The position numbers were made by a program, and so were the translations under genes. DNA of 50,860 nucleotides from RGIG8597 sp045133795. Its GTDB lineage: Bacteria > Spirochaetota > GWE2-31-10. Positions 33,789-42,745 of this stretch are shown in pieces. The stretch lies in contig JBGUUT010000120.1 in assembly GCA_045133795.1 (NCBI GenBank), positions 1 through 50,860 on the forward strand, written 5' to 3'. The notes beneath the pieces are model-generated. The model made no database searches and had not been told where the DNA came from. It worked only from the letters and a program-made list of their open reading frames with translations. Numbering within the stretch: the first letter of the stretch is position 1; each line of letters starts with the position of its first letter.

Positions 33789-35117
33789 ATGAAAATTCTT
33801 TTCGTTTATCCGCATTTCAAAAAATATCTGGAAACAAATCCGGGGATTTTGGAAGCTCTTAAATTTCCTTTATATGCGTCGTACAAAAGTACGCCGTCAC
33901 TCGGTATTCCGATTATGACAGCTTTGACACCGGACGAACACGAAGTTCATTTTGCAGACGGTAACCTTGACCCGATTCCGTACGATGAACATTTTGATTT
34001 AGTTGTTATCAACTGTTTTACTCCGCAGGCAAAACATGCTTATGAAATCGGGGACACTTTCCGTGCCAGAGGCGTGAAAACTGTAATGGGCGGAATATTG
34101 CCGACAAATTATCCGGAAGATGCGAAAAAACATTGTGACGCTGTTTGTATCGGTGAAGCCGAACAAACTTATCCGCAAGTTTTGGAAGATGCAAAAAAAG
34201 GCAAATTGCAAGAATTTTATATCGGTGACAATACTTTTGATATGGCAAATTATGTTATGCCGGATCGCCGTTTGTTTAAAAATAAAAAAGGTTACGACTG
34301 GAAGCCTGTACTTGTACAATGTTTCCGCGGTTGTGACATGCGTTGTAATTATTGTGCGATTCCGGGAGCTCACGGTAATTGTATAAGAATGCGTCCGCCT
34401 GAACATGTTATTAAAGAAATTGAAATGAATATGGATATGGACGGATTGTTCATTGCCGATGACCAACTTTTGTTTCCGACCGAAGCTACGGAAAAATATG
34501 CGTATGACTTTTTTACTCGTTTGAAAGATTTGAATTATAAAAAGTCAATCTTCCTTTCAGGTTCGGCTATGCTTACCAAAGATGAAAAATTGCTTCGTTT
34601 GGTAAAAGACGCCGGTGTAGACCATTTGTACTGTGTAACGGGATTTGACCCTATCAGTATGAAAGCTGTAACACACGATATGCCGGAAGAAGCAGAAACA
34701 AACTTCAAACGCATGAGAGACGCCGGATTGGAAATATTTGCGTCTGTTACAATGGGCTTGGAATCTGACACTAAAGATATTTTTGAAAAACATTTGAAAT
34801 TCTTGGAACGAAATAAAATCAGATTTGTAGAATTCTGGCTTGCTACTCCGTATCCGGGAACTCCGATGTGGCGAAAATATAAAGCAAAAAATCGTATCTT
34901 AACTGAAGATTTCGATTTGTACAACGGAGCTCACTGTGTATTCCAACCTAAGAAAATGACAAAAGAGGAAATGGAAGAAGGTTTCTTGTACTGTTGGAAA
35001 GAGTTTTTCACTCGCTTCCCGTTAGACCCGGCTGAAGCAATGAAATATTATAATCTTACCGAAGAATATCAGAAAAAGCACGGGCTTATTTCCGATGATG
35101 ATAAGGCAGATAAGTAA
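33789..35117 (+). CDS. B12-binding domain radical SAM protein
   Basis: A 442-aa enzyme. Residues 1-140 form a cobalamin-binding-like Rossmann domain (KILFVYPHFKKYLET, VVINCFTPQAKHAYEIG, TVMGGILPTNYPEDA). The radical SAM cluster is C182-x3-C186-x2-C189 in QCFRGCDMRCNYCAIP, and C178 is an additional Cys just before it. FIADDQLLF and the SPASM-less C-terminus resemble class B radical SAM methylases. The substrate is unknown. It is a single gene, flanked by two minus-strand paralogous lipoprotein genes. A GCAGGA ribosome-binding site precedes the ATG at 33789. Confidence 0.85.
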   Translation: MKILFVYPHFKKYLETNPGILEALKFPLYASYKSTPSLGIPIMTALTPDEHEVHFADGNLDPIPYDEHFDLVVINCFTPQAKHAYEIGDTFRARGVKTVMGGILPTNYPEDAKKHCDAVCIGEAEQTYPQVLEDAKKGKLQEFYIGDNTFDMANYVMPDRRLFKNKKGYDWKPVLVQCFRGCDMRCNYCAIPGAHGNCIRMRPPEHVIKEIEMNMDMDGLFIADDQLLFPTEATEKYAYDFFTRLKDLNYKKSIFLSGSAMLTKDEKLLRLVKDAGVDHLYCVTGFDPISMKAVTHDMPEEAETNFKRMRDAGLEIFASVTMGLESDTKDIFEKHLKFLERNKIRFVEFWLATPYPGTPMWRKYKAKNRILTEDFDLYNGAHCVFQPKKMTKEEMEEGFLYCWKEFFTRFPLDPAEAMKYYNLTEEYQKKHGLISDDDKADK

Positions 35118-35131
35118 TTAGTTTATATGGT

Positions 35132-35183
35132 AAAAAGGACTGTCCGATAAGAAGTGTCATTCTTTCAGGGACAGTCCTTTTTT
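35132..35183. terminator. Bidirectional terminator between convergent genes
   Basis: AAAAAGGACTGTCC (35132-35145) pairs with GGACAGTCCTTTTT (35169-35182). The A-run and T-run flanks give function in both directions, serving the radical SAM gene and paralogue B. Confidence 0.88.
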
Positions 35184-35187
35184 ATTG

Positions 35188-36111
35188 TCACAACAATTTA
35201 AGTTTTAACAGTTGATAATCTACTAATACCCAAACAAATTCTCCGTCATACAATGCATCATAAAAAATTGCATAGCCTAAATAATTTAGAATTATAAACT
35301 CTTCTTTTGTCACATCTGTAATGTCTGAAAGGTAAATATAATGTCTGTAGCCGGCTTTATCACTGCAGGAAAGACCTTCTCTGAAAATTATATTTTCATT
35401 CATACTTAAAATATCAGTATAAACATTTACTTTTTCATAACGGATCCAAACATCTTTAGGTTTTTCTATTTTTATAGTTTCGTTTTTTATGTAAGTATCG
35501 TTTGAGTCGTCATAAGTAAAAGAGTGGAGTTCATTGTAATCTTGCAAACAAAGACGATTTGTTACTCGGTTCACAGTAAGATAGTCAATATCATCAATAT
35601 CAATCCCAAACGTCTTAACTGTATCCAGTTCTGCCAGTGTATTGTCTGAAAAATCAAAAGTAAGAATTTTCTGTATATCTTTATGTTTTGAATAATCATA
35701 CCATTCAAACAACAAATAAGCTTTGTTGTAAAAAACTTCAAAACTTGAAATCTCAGCTTCTGATGAAATATTTTCATCTAGATTTATTTCTAGTTTATTT
35801 TCCACGGTCATTGTAGCTTTATCAACTATACATATTTTAAATTCTTTAGATCTTGTTGTATAATCTGCATTATAATTATAAGCTACACCGACAAAATAGA
35901 ATTTTCCATTGTATTCACACATTTTTTCAAATTGAATAGCTTCATCAAATAAATATAACATATGTATTTGTAAAATATTTGCACCGGCTTCTTTTGGTTT
36001 ATATTCTGCTACAGTTTTTATAGCTTCTTCATGTATTGACGGTTCACAAAGTCCAAAACAACAAGAAAAAAATGCAAACGGTATAATTAAGAGGAGTAAG
36101 TAATGCTTCAT
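35188..36111 (-). CDS. Lipoprotein, paralogue B
   Basis: A 307-aa lipoprotein (lipobox-like FFSCC). It is the second copy of the gene at 32799-33632, with shared signal sequence start, EAGANI segment, DFSDNTLAELDTVKTFGIDI-type repeat and C-terminus YDGEFVW...QLLKLKLL. The 5' leader with the AGGAGG ribosome-binding site and the last coding bases are nearly identical to those of copy A, pointing to a fairly recent duplication followed by divergence in the middle. Function is unknown; a cell-envelope beta-propeller-like protein is inferred. It lies 23 nt downstream of the following minus-strand gene. Confidence 0.75.
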   Translation of the reverse strand: MKHYLLLLIIPFAFFSCCFGLCEPSIHEEAIKTVAEYKPKEAGANILQIHMLYLFDEAIQFEKMCEYNGKFYFVGVAYNYNADYTTRSKEFKICIVDKATMTVENKLEINLDENISSEAEISSFEVFYNKAYLLFEWYDYSKHKDIQKILTFDFSDNTLAELDTVKTFGIDIDDIDYLTVNRVTNRLCLQDYNELHSFTYDDSNDTYIKNETIKIEKPKDVWIRYEKVNVYTDILSMNENIIFREGLSCSDKAGYRHYIYLSDITDVTKEEFIILNYLGYAIFYDALYDGEFVWVLVDYQLLKLKLL

Positions 36112-36134
36112 TATTTTACCTCCTGGCTTTTTGA

Positions 36135-37502
36135 TTATTTTATGGCAGAATATAAATCTATTTCGTAATAGTAAGCATCAGCGTCAAATTTTTCATTCTT
36201 TTCATAGAAACATGGTTCATCCACATATATAAAAAATATGCTCTCATCATTTTTCCATGTATAAGAATCACTTCTGTAAATCTCTTCACGAGAAAGATTT
36301 GCCAGTTTACATCTTGTTTCTGTCACGTGTTCAATCCATTTTGCCTCATCGTCAGCTTGCCAATCCATCGGGTAAATCGCAACAAAACTATCATCTCCGC
36401 CGAAATCTTCTTCAATTTCTACGTCGTCGGCAGAACCGAACAACTGCATTTTTGCGTCGTCTTCACTGCAAGCAAATGCGGCAACGTAGTCGGTTACGGC
36501 TTTTTTCCAGTTGTCTGCCTTGTAATAAACGCCGTCTTCGTCGGAATCAAAAGAGACTATCGTGTCATTATTGGCAATATCAAAAAAACAAAATTTACTG
36601 TAGACATTATCTATTGCTTCCAGTTTTTTCTTGTAAGCATTGTAACCGGACAGATTTTCCTCATCATCTTCAGCGATGTAAAATTTGCAAATTCTGGCTT
36701 TTTTTGTGTTTTCAAAACCGGCATTTACAAAAGCATTTTTTGCTTTAGATTCTTCTTCAATGTAATAATTTATTTTTTCATCGGCGGCTAAATCAGCGGC
36801 AAAATCGAAACTGTCCGGATATAATGCTGATACATAACGAGCTGCATATTCCGGCCAGCCTTTTGAGGTATAAATTACATTTTCTCCTGCCGGCGTGTTT
36901 GTATCGTAATAATCGTAAAGTGTGCTGTTTTCCATTTCGCTGTTGGCGGTAATGCCGAGCTCTCGGGCAACATTTGCCGGAGCTGTCAACGAAAGAGGCG
37001 TACCGGTGAGAGTATCAATATTCTTGTCGAAGTTAGCGACTAACAGATTTGTCATATTGTTTACGGTTAAAGAATTGATTCTGCTACCGATGAGGTTACA
37101 ATCAAGGTTGCTGCGAGAATTTCCGCTTAGTAAAAGCAAATCTGATATTTTAGAATTTATGATTGTCAGATTTGAAGCATTACTGTCGATGTTTTTTATA
37201 GATTTTATATTTTGCAAAGTGACATCGTTACTTGTTATTTTTAGACGAGCTTTATCTAATGAGCCGTTTTTTATCGTCAATCTTTTGTCAATCACGATTT
37301 CAGTGTCATCCATGTCAAAATCTGTCAGGTCGATAACTTCACCGTCTACAGCGTTATTTATTTTGTCTTGCAGTTTGCCGATAGTTGCATTATCAATAAT
37401 CGTGTCATTGTCTTGGGTCGTTTGCTCATTGCTATTATCACCGGAATCACATCCTCCGAGCAGTGCCGTCATAATTAAAACATAGAACAGTTGTCTTTTC
37501 AT
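36135..37502 (-). CDS. Lipoprotein with N-terminal beta-solenoid-like region
   Basis: A 455-aa lipoprotein: MKRQLFYVLIMTALLGGCDS with lipobox LGGC. Residues about 40-190 have short repeating strands (LTIKNGSL, LKITSNDVTLQNIK, LTIINSKISDLLLL) typical of right-handed beta-solenoids. The C-terminal half (about 215-455) is acidic and unrecognised, with alternating helices and strands. The start at 37502 is chosen because AAGGAG sits 9 nt upstream and a signal peptide follows directly; longer starts would lack a ribosome-binding site. It precedes paralogue B in the same direction (23 nt). Confidence 0.7.
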   Translation of the reverse strand: MKRQLFYVLIMTALLGGCDSGDNSNEQTTQDNDTIIDNATIGKLQDKINNAVDGEVIDLTDFDMDDTEIVIDKRLTIKNGSLDKARLKITSNDVTLQNIKSIKNIDSNASNLTIINSKISDLLLLSGNSRSNLDCNLIGSRINSLTVNNMTNLLVANFDKNIDTLTGTPLSLTAPANVARELGITANSEMENSTLYDYYDTNTPAGENVIYTSKGWPEYAARYVSALYPDSFDFAADLAADEKINYYIEEESKAKNAFVNAGFENTKKARICKFYIAEDDEENLSGYNAYKKKLEAIDNVYSKFCFFDIANNDTIVSFDSDEDGVYYKADNWKKAVTDYVAAFACSEDDAKMQLFGSADDVEIEEDFGGDDSFVAIYPMDWQADDEAKWIEHVTETRCKLANLSREEIYRSDSYTWKNDESIFFIYVDEPCFYEKNEKFDADAYYYEIDLYSAIK

Positions 37503-37729
37503 TTGCATTCTCTCCTTAAAAGCTGTGTGAGTGATAGCTTTCCATGATATCATTTTTTTCAACAGGATTAACCGGAAATGCAATTTATAGAATTTTACTT
37601 TTGAAACTATATATAAAATATAAAAGTTTCTATTTGTTTGTAGAAAACAGTCTTTTAAAAAGTTTTCTTTTCTAATTCTTTGATTTCAATTACAATGCCG
37701 TAATTTTTAAGTTATGAAAGGAGATAAAT

Positions 37730-38863
37730 TTGAGTTTTATTGAAGAGCGTGAAAAAGTAGGTACAAAAGCAAGTATTGTCGGCATTGTCACTAATGCGGC
37801 ATTGTTTGTCTTAAAATTTATATTAGGTTCTATGATGAGAAGTGTGGCGGTTATTGCAGACGGTTTTAATAATTTGTCAGATGCGGCGTCATCGATTGTT
37901 TCATTGATAGGATTTAAAGTTGCCGGTAAAAAACCGGACGCAAAACATCCTTTTGGTTACGGAAGAATCGAATATATTGCAGCATTAGTTGTTTCATTTT
38001 TGATTCTTACGACAGGTTTGTCTGTTATAAAAGATTCTTTTACAAATATTATAAAACCGAAAACTCTTTCAGTTACACTTGCCGGCTTTATCGGCTTGGG
38101 AATTTCTATTGTTGCAAAAATAATCTTGGGACTTTATACGAAAAGACTCGGAAAAAAAATAGATTCTATATCGTTGATAGCTTCCGGGACTGATGCATTA
38201 AATGATGTGGTCGTGACATTTGCAACTGTAATTTCGATGGTCGTATTTATGATTTTTAAAGTAAATATTGATGGTTATATAGGTTGTGTGGTTGCGTTTT
38301 TCATTATCAAAGCCGGTATAGAAGTTGTAACGGATGCGTTGGGGCCGCTTTTGGGACAACCGGCAGATAAAGAGATTGTCGATAAGATTGAAGAGATAAT
38401 TCTTTCCGGAGAGGGAATTGTCGGCGTTCATGATTTGGTAGTACACAATTACGGGCCGGGACGAATTTTTGCTTCGGCTCACGCGGAGATTCCGTCAGAT
38501 TGCGATTTGTTGCGAATGCACGATATTATAGATCAGATAGAAAATAAGATTTTCAAAGAGATTAATGTCGAAATCACAATTCACTTTGACCCGATAGACG
38601 TTAATAATGACAATCTTGTCAGAATGAGAGAAAAAGTGGTAGAGATTGTGAATAAAATCGACAGTACATTAAAATTTCATGATTTCAGAATGGTTTCCGG
38701 GCATACTCACACTAATTTAATTTTTGATATTGTATATCCTTATAATTGTAAGCTGAAAGAAGAGGAAGTTTTGCAACAAATAGATTTGGAAATTGATAAA
38801 CTTTCAGATTTTGACAATATGAAATATTTTACTGTTATAAAGGTGGATTATCCTAAAGTATAA
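37730..38863 (+). CDS. Cation diffusion facilitator family transporter
   Basis: A 377-aa CDF (cation-proton antiporter) protein. After a short cytoplasmic N-terminus come six transmembrane helices. The metal-binding DGFNNLSDAASS and HPFGYGRIEYIAAL elements lie in TM2/TM3, and ASGTDALNDVVVTF carries the second metal-site pair in TM5. A cytoplasmic ferredoxin-like domain follows (about 210-290), and an extra C-terminal segment beyond about 300 makes it longer than average. Substrate (Zn, Mn or Fe) cannot be told. The start is TTG at 37730, with AAAGGAG at 37717-37723. Confidence 0.9.
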   Translation: MSFIEEREKVGTKASIVGIVTNAALFVLKFILGSMMRSVAVIADGFNNLSDAASSIVSLIGFKVAGKKPDAKHPFGYGRIEYIAALVVSFLILTTGLSVIKDSFTNIIKPKTLSVTLAGFIGLGISIVAKIILGLYTKRLGKKIDSISLIASGTDALNDVVVTFATVISMVVFMIFKVNIDGYIGCVVAFFIIKAGIEVVTDALGPLLGQPADKEIVDKIEEIILSGEGIVGVHDLVVHNYGPGRIFASAHAEIPSDCDLLRMHDIIDQIENKIFKEINVEITIHFDPIDVNNDNLVRMREKVVEIVNKIDSTLKFHDFRMVSGHTHTNLIFDIVYPYNCKLKEEEVLQQIDLEIDKLSDFDNMKYFTVIKVDYPKV

Positions 38864-38880
38864 GCCACATTCGGGTGCAA

Positions 38881-38914
38881 AAAAACGGCGGAATGATTTT
38901 TTCCGCCGTTTTTT
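38881..38914 (+). terminator. Rho-independent terminator after the CDF transporter gene
   Basis: AAAAACGGCGGA (38881-38892) pairs with TCCGCCGTTTTT (38902-38913), with a 9-nt loop and a T-run. The symmetric flanks would also allow termination on the minus strand. Confidence 0.85.
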
Positions 38915-38918
38915 GTTT

Positions 38919-39101
38919 TTAATCTTTTAAGATGAACATTGCCGATATTGCCGGAACGCTTACCTTAGAAGATGTCGGCTCTCCTGTCATTAAGTCTGTT
39001 CCGTTGCATTTTACATCATAACTTACTGATGAATCAGAATAGTTTACAAGGTAAACTATAGATTGTTTGTCAGTATATTTTTCCGCAGCAAAGAAATAAT
39101 C
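38919..39101 (-). pseudogene. C-terminal remnant of a glycoside hydrolase-like protein
   Basis: A 60-codon minus-strand frame with no start and no ribosome-binding site reads DYFFAAEKYTDKQSIVYLVN, then YSDSSVSYDV, DLMTGEPTSSKVSVPA and ILKD before a stop. LVNYSD, DLMTGE and a final VSVPA...ILK pattern are typical of the C-terminal beta-sandwich of glycoside hydrolases (GH13 or GH42-like). The frame is closed by a stop at 39102-39104 exactly within the 30-bp repeat. No catalytic part remains. The 317-base gap between the CDF gene and the XRE gene contains only this, a terminator and the repeat. Confidence 0.45.
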
Positions 39102-39115
39102 TCAATTTCTTCCTT
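39086..39115 (-). repeat. 30-bp dispersed repeat, copy 2
   Basis: Exact reverse-complement match to 14705-14734. It overlaps the upstream end of the glycoside-hydrolase remnant. The flanking frame reads SIAYIKEEIEIISLL here and SVFV(frameshift)KEEIEIISLL at copy 1, so both could derive from one gene. Confidence 0.6.
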
Positions 39116-39180
39116 AATGTAAGCAATACTAAGCTGAATATCAAAAAACGTTTGGAGATTTTGTTGTTATAGAAGAAATT

Positions 39181-39507
39181 TTATTTGTCTGAATATTCAA
39201 GTATAGTTTCTTCTATTAATTTGATGATATTCTCTTTGATTGAATTACAAATAATGTCTTTCTTCTCACTTTCGATTTCTATGCCGTTTTCGTCCGGCAA
39301 AAACAATTTATAAATGTCTATTTTTAATGCTCCGGCAATTTTTACCAAAGTCTTATCGCTGGGCCACAATCGATGACTTTCGATACTGTTTACTGTTTGT
39401 TCCGAAATATCCGCTTTTTCAGCCAATTCAAACTGTGACCAATTTTTATTCTTGCGTTGCTTTTTCAAGTTTACGGAAAGTCGTTGTCTTAATTCTATTT
39501 GTTCCAT
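39181..39507 (-). CDS. XRE-family HTH transcriptional regulator
   Basis: A 108-aa protein. The helix-turn-helix lies at about residues 8-62 (LSVNLKKQRKNKNWSQFELA, KADISEQTVNSIESHRLWPS, KTLVKIAGALKIDIYKLF). The C-terminal about 40 residues form an acidic helix (KENIIKLIEETILEY). The start is uncertain: ATG 39507 fits the family better but lacks a ribosome-binding site, while GTG 39531 abuts an AGAGGA. The upstream region holds a perfect palindrome at 39626-39642 that may be its operator. It is divergent from the secreted 150-aa protein gene. Confidence 0.82.
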   Translation of the reverse strand: MEQIELRQRLSVNLKKQRKNKNWSQFELAEKADISEQTVNSIESHRLWPSDKTLVKIAGALKIDIYKLFLPDENGIEIESEKKDIICNSIKENIIKLIEETILEYSDK

Positions 39508-39625
39508 TTTGTAATATTTACAGAGAATCACTCCTCTTATAAACGTAGTTATAATACTTGCGATAATATTTTTTGTATTTACACTACTAAAAACTTATGC
39601 TATCAATACATAAATAAACTCTGTC

Positions 39626-39642
39626 ACGTATTATGAATACGT
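39626..39642. promoter_or_regulatory. Perfect palindrome, candidate operator
   Basis: ACGTATT-ATG-AATACGT, two 7-base arms around a 3-base centre, lies in the divergent spacer between the XRE gene and the 150-aa gene. The left arm contains TATTAT, a possible -10 for plus-strand transcription. Binding by the adjacent XRE regulator is inferred. Confidence 0.5.
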
Positions 39643-39671
39643 ACTTAATTTTTTTTTACAAAAATTTTTTT

Positions 39672-39778
39672 TGGTCTAGCCGTATATCAGAGACCAGTAA
39701 TGCTAGAGTTTATCAAAATCAAAAAGGGAGGTTAATCACAAGCCGATTTTAAGTCGGCAAAACACCGAAACGTTCGGT
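39672..39778 (+). promoter_or_regulatory. Structured leader with three short hairpins
   Basis: Ahead of the 150-aa gene, three inverted repeats occur in a row: TGGTCT (39672-39677)/AGACCA (39691-39696); GCCGA (39742-39746)/TCGGC (39754-39758); ACCGAA (39764-39769)/TTCGGT (39773-39778). Between the first and second is a purine-rich AAAGGGAGGTTAAT at 39723-39735 that looks like a ribosome-binding site without a start codon. No known riboswitch class was recognised. It could be a regulatory leader or a decayed gene start. Confidence 0.4.
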
Positions 39779-39816
39779 AAATCAATTTTTAATTATTTTT
39801 TATTGGAGGTCTTTTT

Positions 39817-40269
39817 ATGAAAAAGCAATCTATAATATTTCTGATGTTATGTTTTATAACTGTATCAAGTGCATTTGCACAAAGCAAAGGAACAATGCCT
39901 TCTTGGATGAACAATTCTGTTATTGTTTTATCAGAATTTTTAGGTGGAAAAAAAACTGTTGGCAGTTTATTTGGGAAAAAATTTTTAAACTCACCTAATA
40001 CAACAATAAGAGCTACAGAGAATAGATTAATAATTTCTAATGAAATCATTCAAGATGGAATAGTTGAAATGAGAATAAAAGTAACTTTTGTTATGAATAA
40101 AATGAATGATGCCGGAACTTGTTATCCATGTGAATTTTTTATTGAAAGTCCGATATCATTTGTTTCACAAACATTCTCTTGTTACGGCGGTCCATACAAT
40201 GATCCTAAAGAATACGGAACTATACTCGGTGCTTTGGACGAATACGTCAAAGAGTTCAATCAACTATAA
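39817..40269 (+). CDS. Small secreted protein, 150 aa
   Basis: A 150-aa exported protein of unknown function. The signal peptide MKKQSIIFLMLCFITVSSAF ends near residue 21 at an AFA-Q cleavage site. The mature part has a basic beta-rich stretch (NRLIISNEIIQDGIVEMRIK) and three cysteines (GTCYPCEF and FSCYGG), which may form a disulfide. No family was recognised. It has a strong TTGGAGG ribosome-binding site and sits downstream of the structured leader and palindrome. Confidence 0.75.
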   Translation: MKKQSIIFLMLCFITVSSAFAQSKGTMPSWMNNSVIVLSEFLGGKKTVGSLFGKKFLNSPNTTIRATENRLIISNEIIQDGIVEMRIKVTFVMNKMNDAGTCYPCEFFIESPISFVSQTFSCYGGPYNDPKEYGTILGALDEYVKEFNQL

Positions 40270-40397
40270 ATAACAATGTAAATAGGTATTCTATAAAAAT
40301 GCCTATTTACTACAAAAATAAAGAAAGTCACACACAACAATCAATAATAAAAGTTTTCAGTACAATCTCAATATTTTAGTTTTTCAGGAGGTTAATA

Positions 40398-42659
40398 ATG
40401 AAAAATTTTTATCGTTTAATTTTTAGTTTATTTGTTTTATCAATTTTAGTTTTGGTTGGTTGTACCACTTATTCAGGTAGTGCAAACAACACCGACGCTT
40501 CAACTACAACTTTCGGCGAAGCTTCGTCTGACATGGGATTTATCATTTCTTTCGGAAGTCAAGGACGCGGAGCTTATTACACTATCGATGAAGTGTCGTA
40601 TTTCAAAGTTCAAGTAAGTTTAGGCTCAAACATTGTCGCAGAAAGAACTGCAACTTTTTCCGATACCGTAAAAATCGGACTTACAAAAGAAGGGCTTTAT
40701 ACTATTGCAATCACTGCGTATAATTCTGCAAACAATCCGATTGCCGACGGTTCTACACAAAAGCAACTTTATTATGATTCCGGGTATCAACGAGTTTCTA
40801 TCGTCATCACTCCGTACAGCAAATCTATCGACATAATCGTAGATGTTCAATGGGTACAACCGGAAGACACAAGCGACGGTTACGAAGCTACTTTTATGAT
40901 GAATGACGGAACTAATGATTCCAATGTTTTTTACAGTAAATCAGTTTCTTCATCTTCGGAAAGTTACAGTTCATCCGGTCGTTATTCTTTTTTCACCGAT
41001 GACATTCCGGTTCCTACTCGTCCCGGCTACTTATTTAACGGTTGGTGTTCCAACACAGAATGTTCTAACGTAGTACGAACATATACAATTTTCACTGATG
41101 ATATAAAACACGGCTATTACATGTCCGACGATACAACTTATTATGCAAAATGGGTTGAAATTCCAAATCTGATATGGAGCGGTTCTAAATTCTTACGAAC
41201 AAAACAAACTTTTGACAGCTCATATTTTGAAACTTTTAATAACGCCGGAACTTTCACTGTTTATTTTCACAATGATTCCCCGGATTCGAAATACGACAGT
41301 ATTTCTTTGTATGCCGGAAGTACTCAAATCTACACTAAAAATACACACATCAACGGTTCTGAGTACAAAAGCTTTTCTTTCACACTGACAAAAGAAAACT
41401 TAGAATTGTTAAAAGCAAACGGACTTACCGTATCATCTTCAAGTTATTATGATTTTTACTTGCGAGGACTTGCATTTGCGGAGGGTGAAACTTACACTGA
41501 AAACGGTTACAGCATTATTTATAATCTCAACGGCGGAGTAAACCATTCTTCCAATCCGTCCGTTTTTACTGCTGACGATTATGTTTATTTGCAAACTCCG
41601 ACTTATCCCGGTTATAAATTCTGCGGCTGGTACGAAAATGAAGATTTCTCCGGCTACAGTATCAACTGTATTTACGGTGATGAAAGAAATGCAAATGTAG
41701 AACTTTGGGCAAAATGGCAAGAAACCGTTTACGTTCCGTTCCCGGAAGAAGCCGCTATCAGCTCAAGCGGAGTTTATACTGCTACTTTAGTAAAAGAAGG
41801 ATTTAACAACGGTTGGGGCAGTGGCGACGACGCTGACTATCTAAAAATCGTTCTTGCTCCTCGTAACATCGTAGCTAAAATGATAAGCGGTGAAATTACA
41901 TCAGAATCTGAATTATTTACCGATGAAAATATGTGTTACGTTTATGCAAACAACAATGTAGGCAACGGTAAAATCACAGTTTCAAATCTTTCTACAGATA
42001 CATATTTGCAACCTATCGGAACAAACGGAACAGAATATTCGGGGCTGGCAGTCAGAACAGACGAAGATGGCAACTATGTTGTGCTATTCGACATTACAAA
42101 GATTAACAAAGACATTCTTTTGGCAAAAAGTGATATGGAGTCAACCGAAGATGTTTGGGGAAACAAAGATAATATCGAAAGCGACTATATCCCGATGGTT
42201 CTCGGTTGTGTGACAGGTGATTACAGTTGCTATCCGTTCCAAATGTGGTGCGTCGGCGTGGCAATCCTTGAACCGGCGACAGAAGCATACCCGGAAACTC
42301 TTAATAAAGAAACTTTGCCGACTGCAAACGATGTTAAGTATATCTACGGAACTCTCACCGATTGGAGTTACGCAGAATTAACAAACAACACTTACGAGTT
42401 TACATTCACTGATAACATTTTAAATTACTGCTACAATGACTATTTGGAATTCCTTTTCTACACAGACGACCAAACTGTCAGAATAAGCGGCGGAACTTTT
42501 ACATCTCTTGATGAAAGTGTAGAACTGACAAATGATTCAAGTTATACAAGATTGCCGATTTCACTGCTTACAGTCGGCTCAAAATATATAATCAGTTTTA
42601 CCGCAACCGGAGATTACACTGCGACTGTCAGTATTTCTGAAGTAGTAGACAACGACTGA
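40398..42659 (+). CDS. Lipoprotein with InlB B-repeat (Listeria-Bacteroides) domains
   Basis: A 753-aa lipoprotein, lipobox LVGC near residue 22. Residues about 45-150 form a beta-sandwich-like region. Two InlB B-repeat (Flg_new) modules lie at about 161-250 and 371-437, each ending PGY..(N/C)GW...YYAKW or WAKW, which is diagnostic. Such repeats are found on secreted and surface adhesin-like proteins. The C-terminal about 300 residues are unrecognised beta-rich sequence, with three-fold pattern of aromatic turns. The ATG has an AGGAGGTTAATA ribosome-binding site. It is followed by a strong terminator. Confidence 0.8.
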   Translation: MKNFYRLIFSLFVLSILVLVGCTTYSGSANNTDASTTTFGEASSDMGFIISFGSQGRGAYYTIDEVSYFKVQVSLGSNIVAERTATFSDTVKIGLTKEGLYTIAITAYNSANNPIADGSTQKQLYYDSGYQRVSIVITPYSKSIDIIVDVQWVQPEDTSDGYEATFMMNDGTNDSNVFYSKSVSSSSESYSSSGRYSFFTDDIPVPTRPGYLFNGWCSNTECSNVVRTYTIFTDDIKHGYYMSDDTTYYAKWVEIPNLIWSGSKFLRTKQTFDSSYFETFNNAGTFTVYFHNDSPDSKYDSISLYAGSTQIYTKNTHINGSEYKSFSFTLTKENLELLKANGLTVSSSSYYDFYLRGLAFAEGETYTENGYSIIYNLNGGVNHSSNPSVFTADDYVYLQTPTYPGYKFCGWYENEDFSGYSINCIYGDERNANVELWAKWQETVYVPFPEEAAISSSGVYTATLVKEGFNNGWGSGDDADYLKIVLAPRNIVAKMISGEITSESELFTDENMCYVYANNNVGNGKITVSNLSTDTYLQPIGTNGTEYSGLAVRTDEDGNYVVLFDITKINKDILLAKSDMESTEDVWGNKDNIESDYIPMVLGCVTGDYSCYPFQMWCVGVAILEPATEAYPETLNKETLPTANDVKYIYGTLTDWSYAELTNNTYEFTFTDNILNYCYNDYLEFLFYTDDQTVRISGGTFTSLDESVELTNDSSYTRLPISLLTVGSKYIISFTATGDYTATVSISEVVDND

Positions 42660-42672
42660 TTTTTAATGTCAC

Positions 42673-42729
42673 ACGAAATAAAGTGTCGACGAAAAATGGA
42701 AGCGGCACTTTATTTCGTATATTTTTTTT
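42673..42729 (+). terminator. Rho-independent terminator after the InlB-repeat lipoprotein gene
   Basis: ACGAAATAAAGTG (42673-42685) pairs with CACTTTATTTCGT (42706-42718), 13 bp, with a 20-nt loop and an AT-rich T-run ending at 42729. Confidence 0.85.
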
Positions 42730-42745
42730 AACTAGGAGAAAAATT

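Noticed and set aside
36257..37485. Plus-strand open frames opposite the 36135-37502 lipoprotein gene
   Set aside because: They are antisense shadows with no ribosome-binding site or recognisable domain, while the minus-strand frame has a lipobox and a normal start.
42683..42745. Upstream start of the 89-aa Cys protein
   Set aside because: It lies in the terminator of the preceding gene, whereas 42746 follows AGGAGA.
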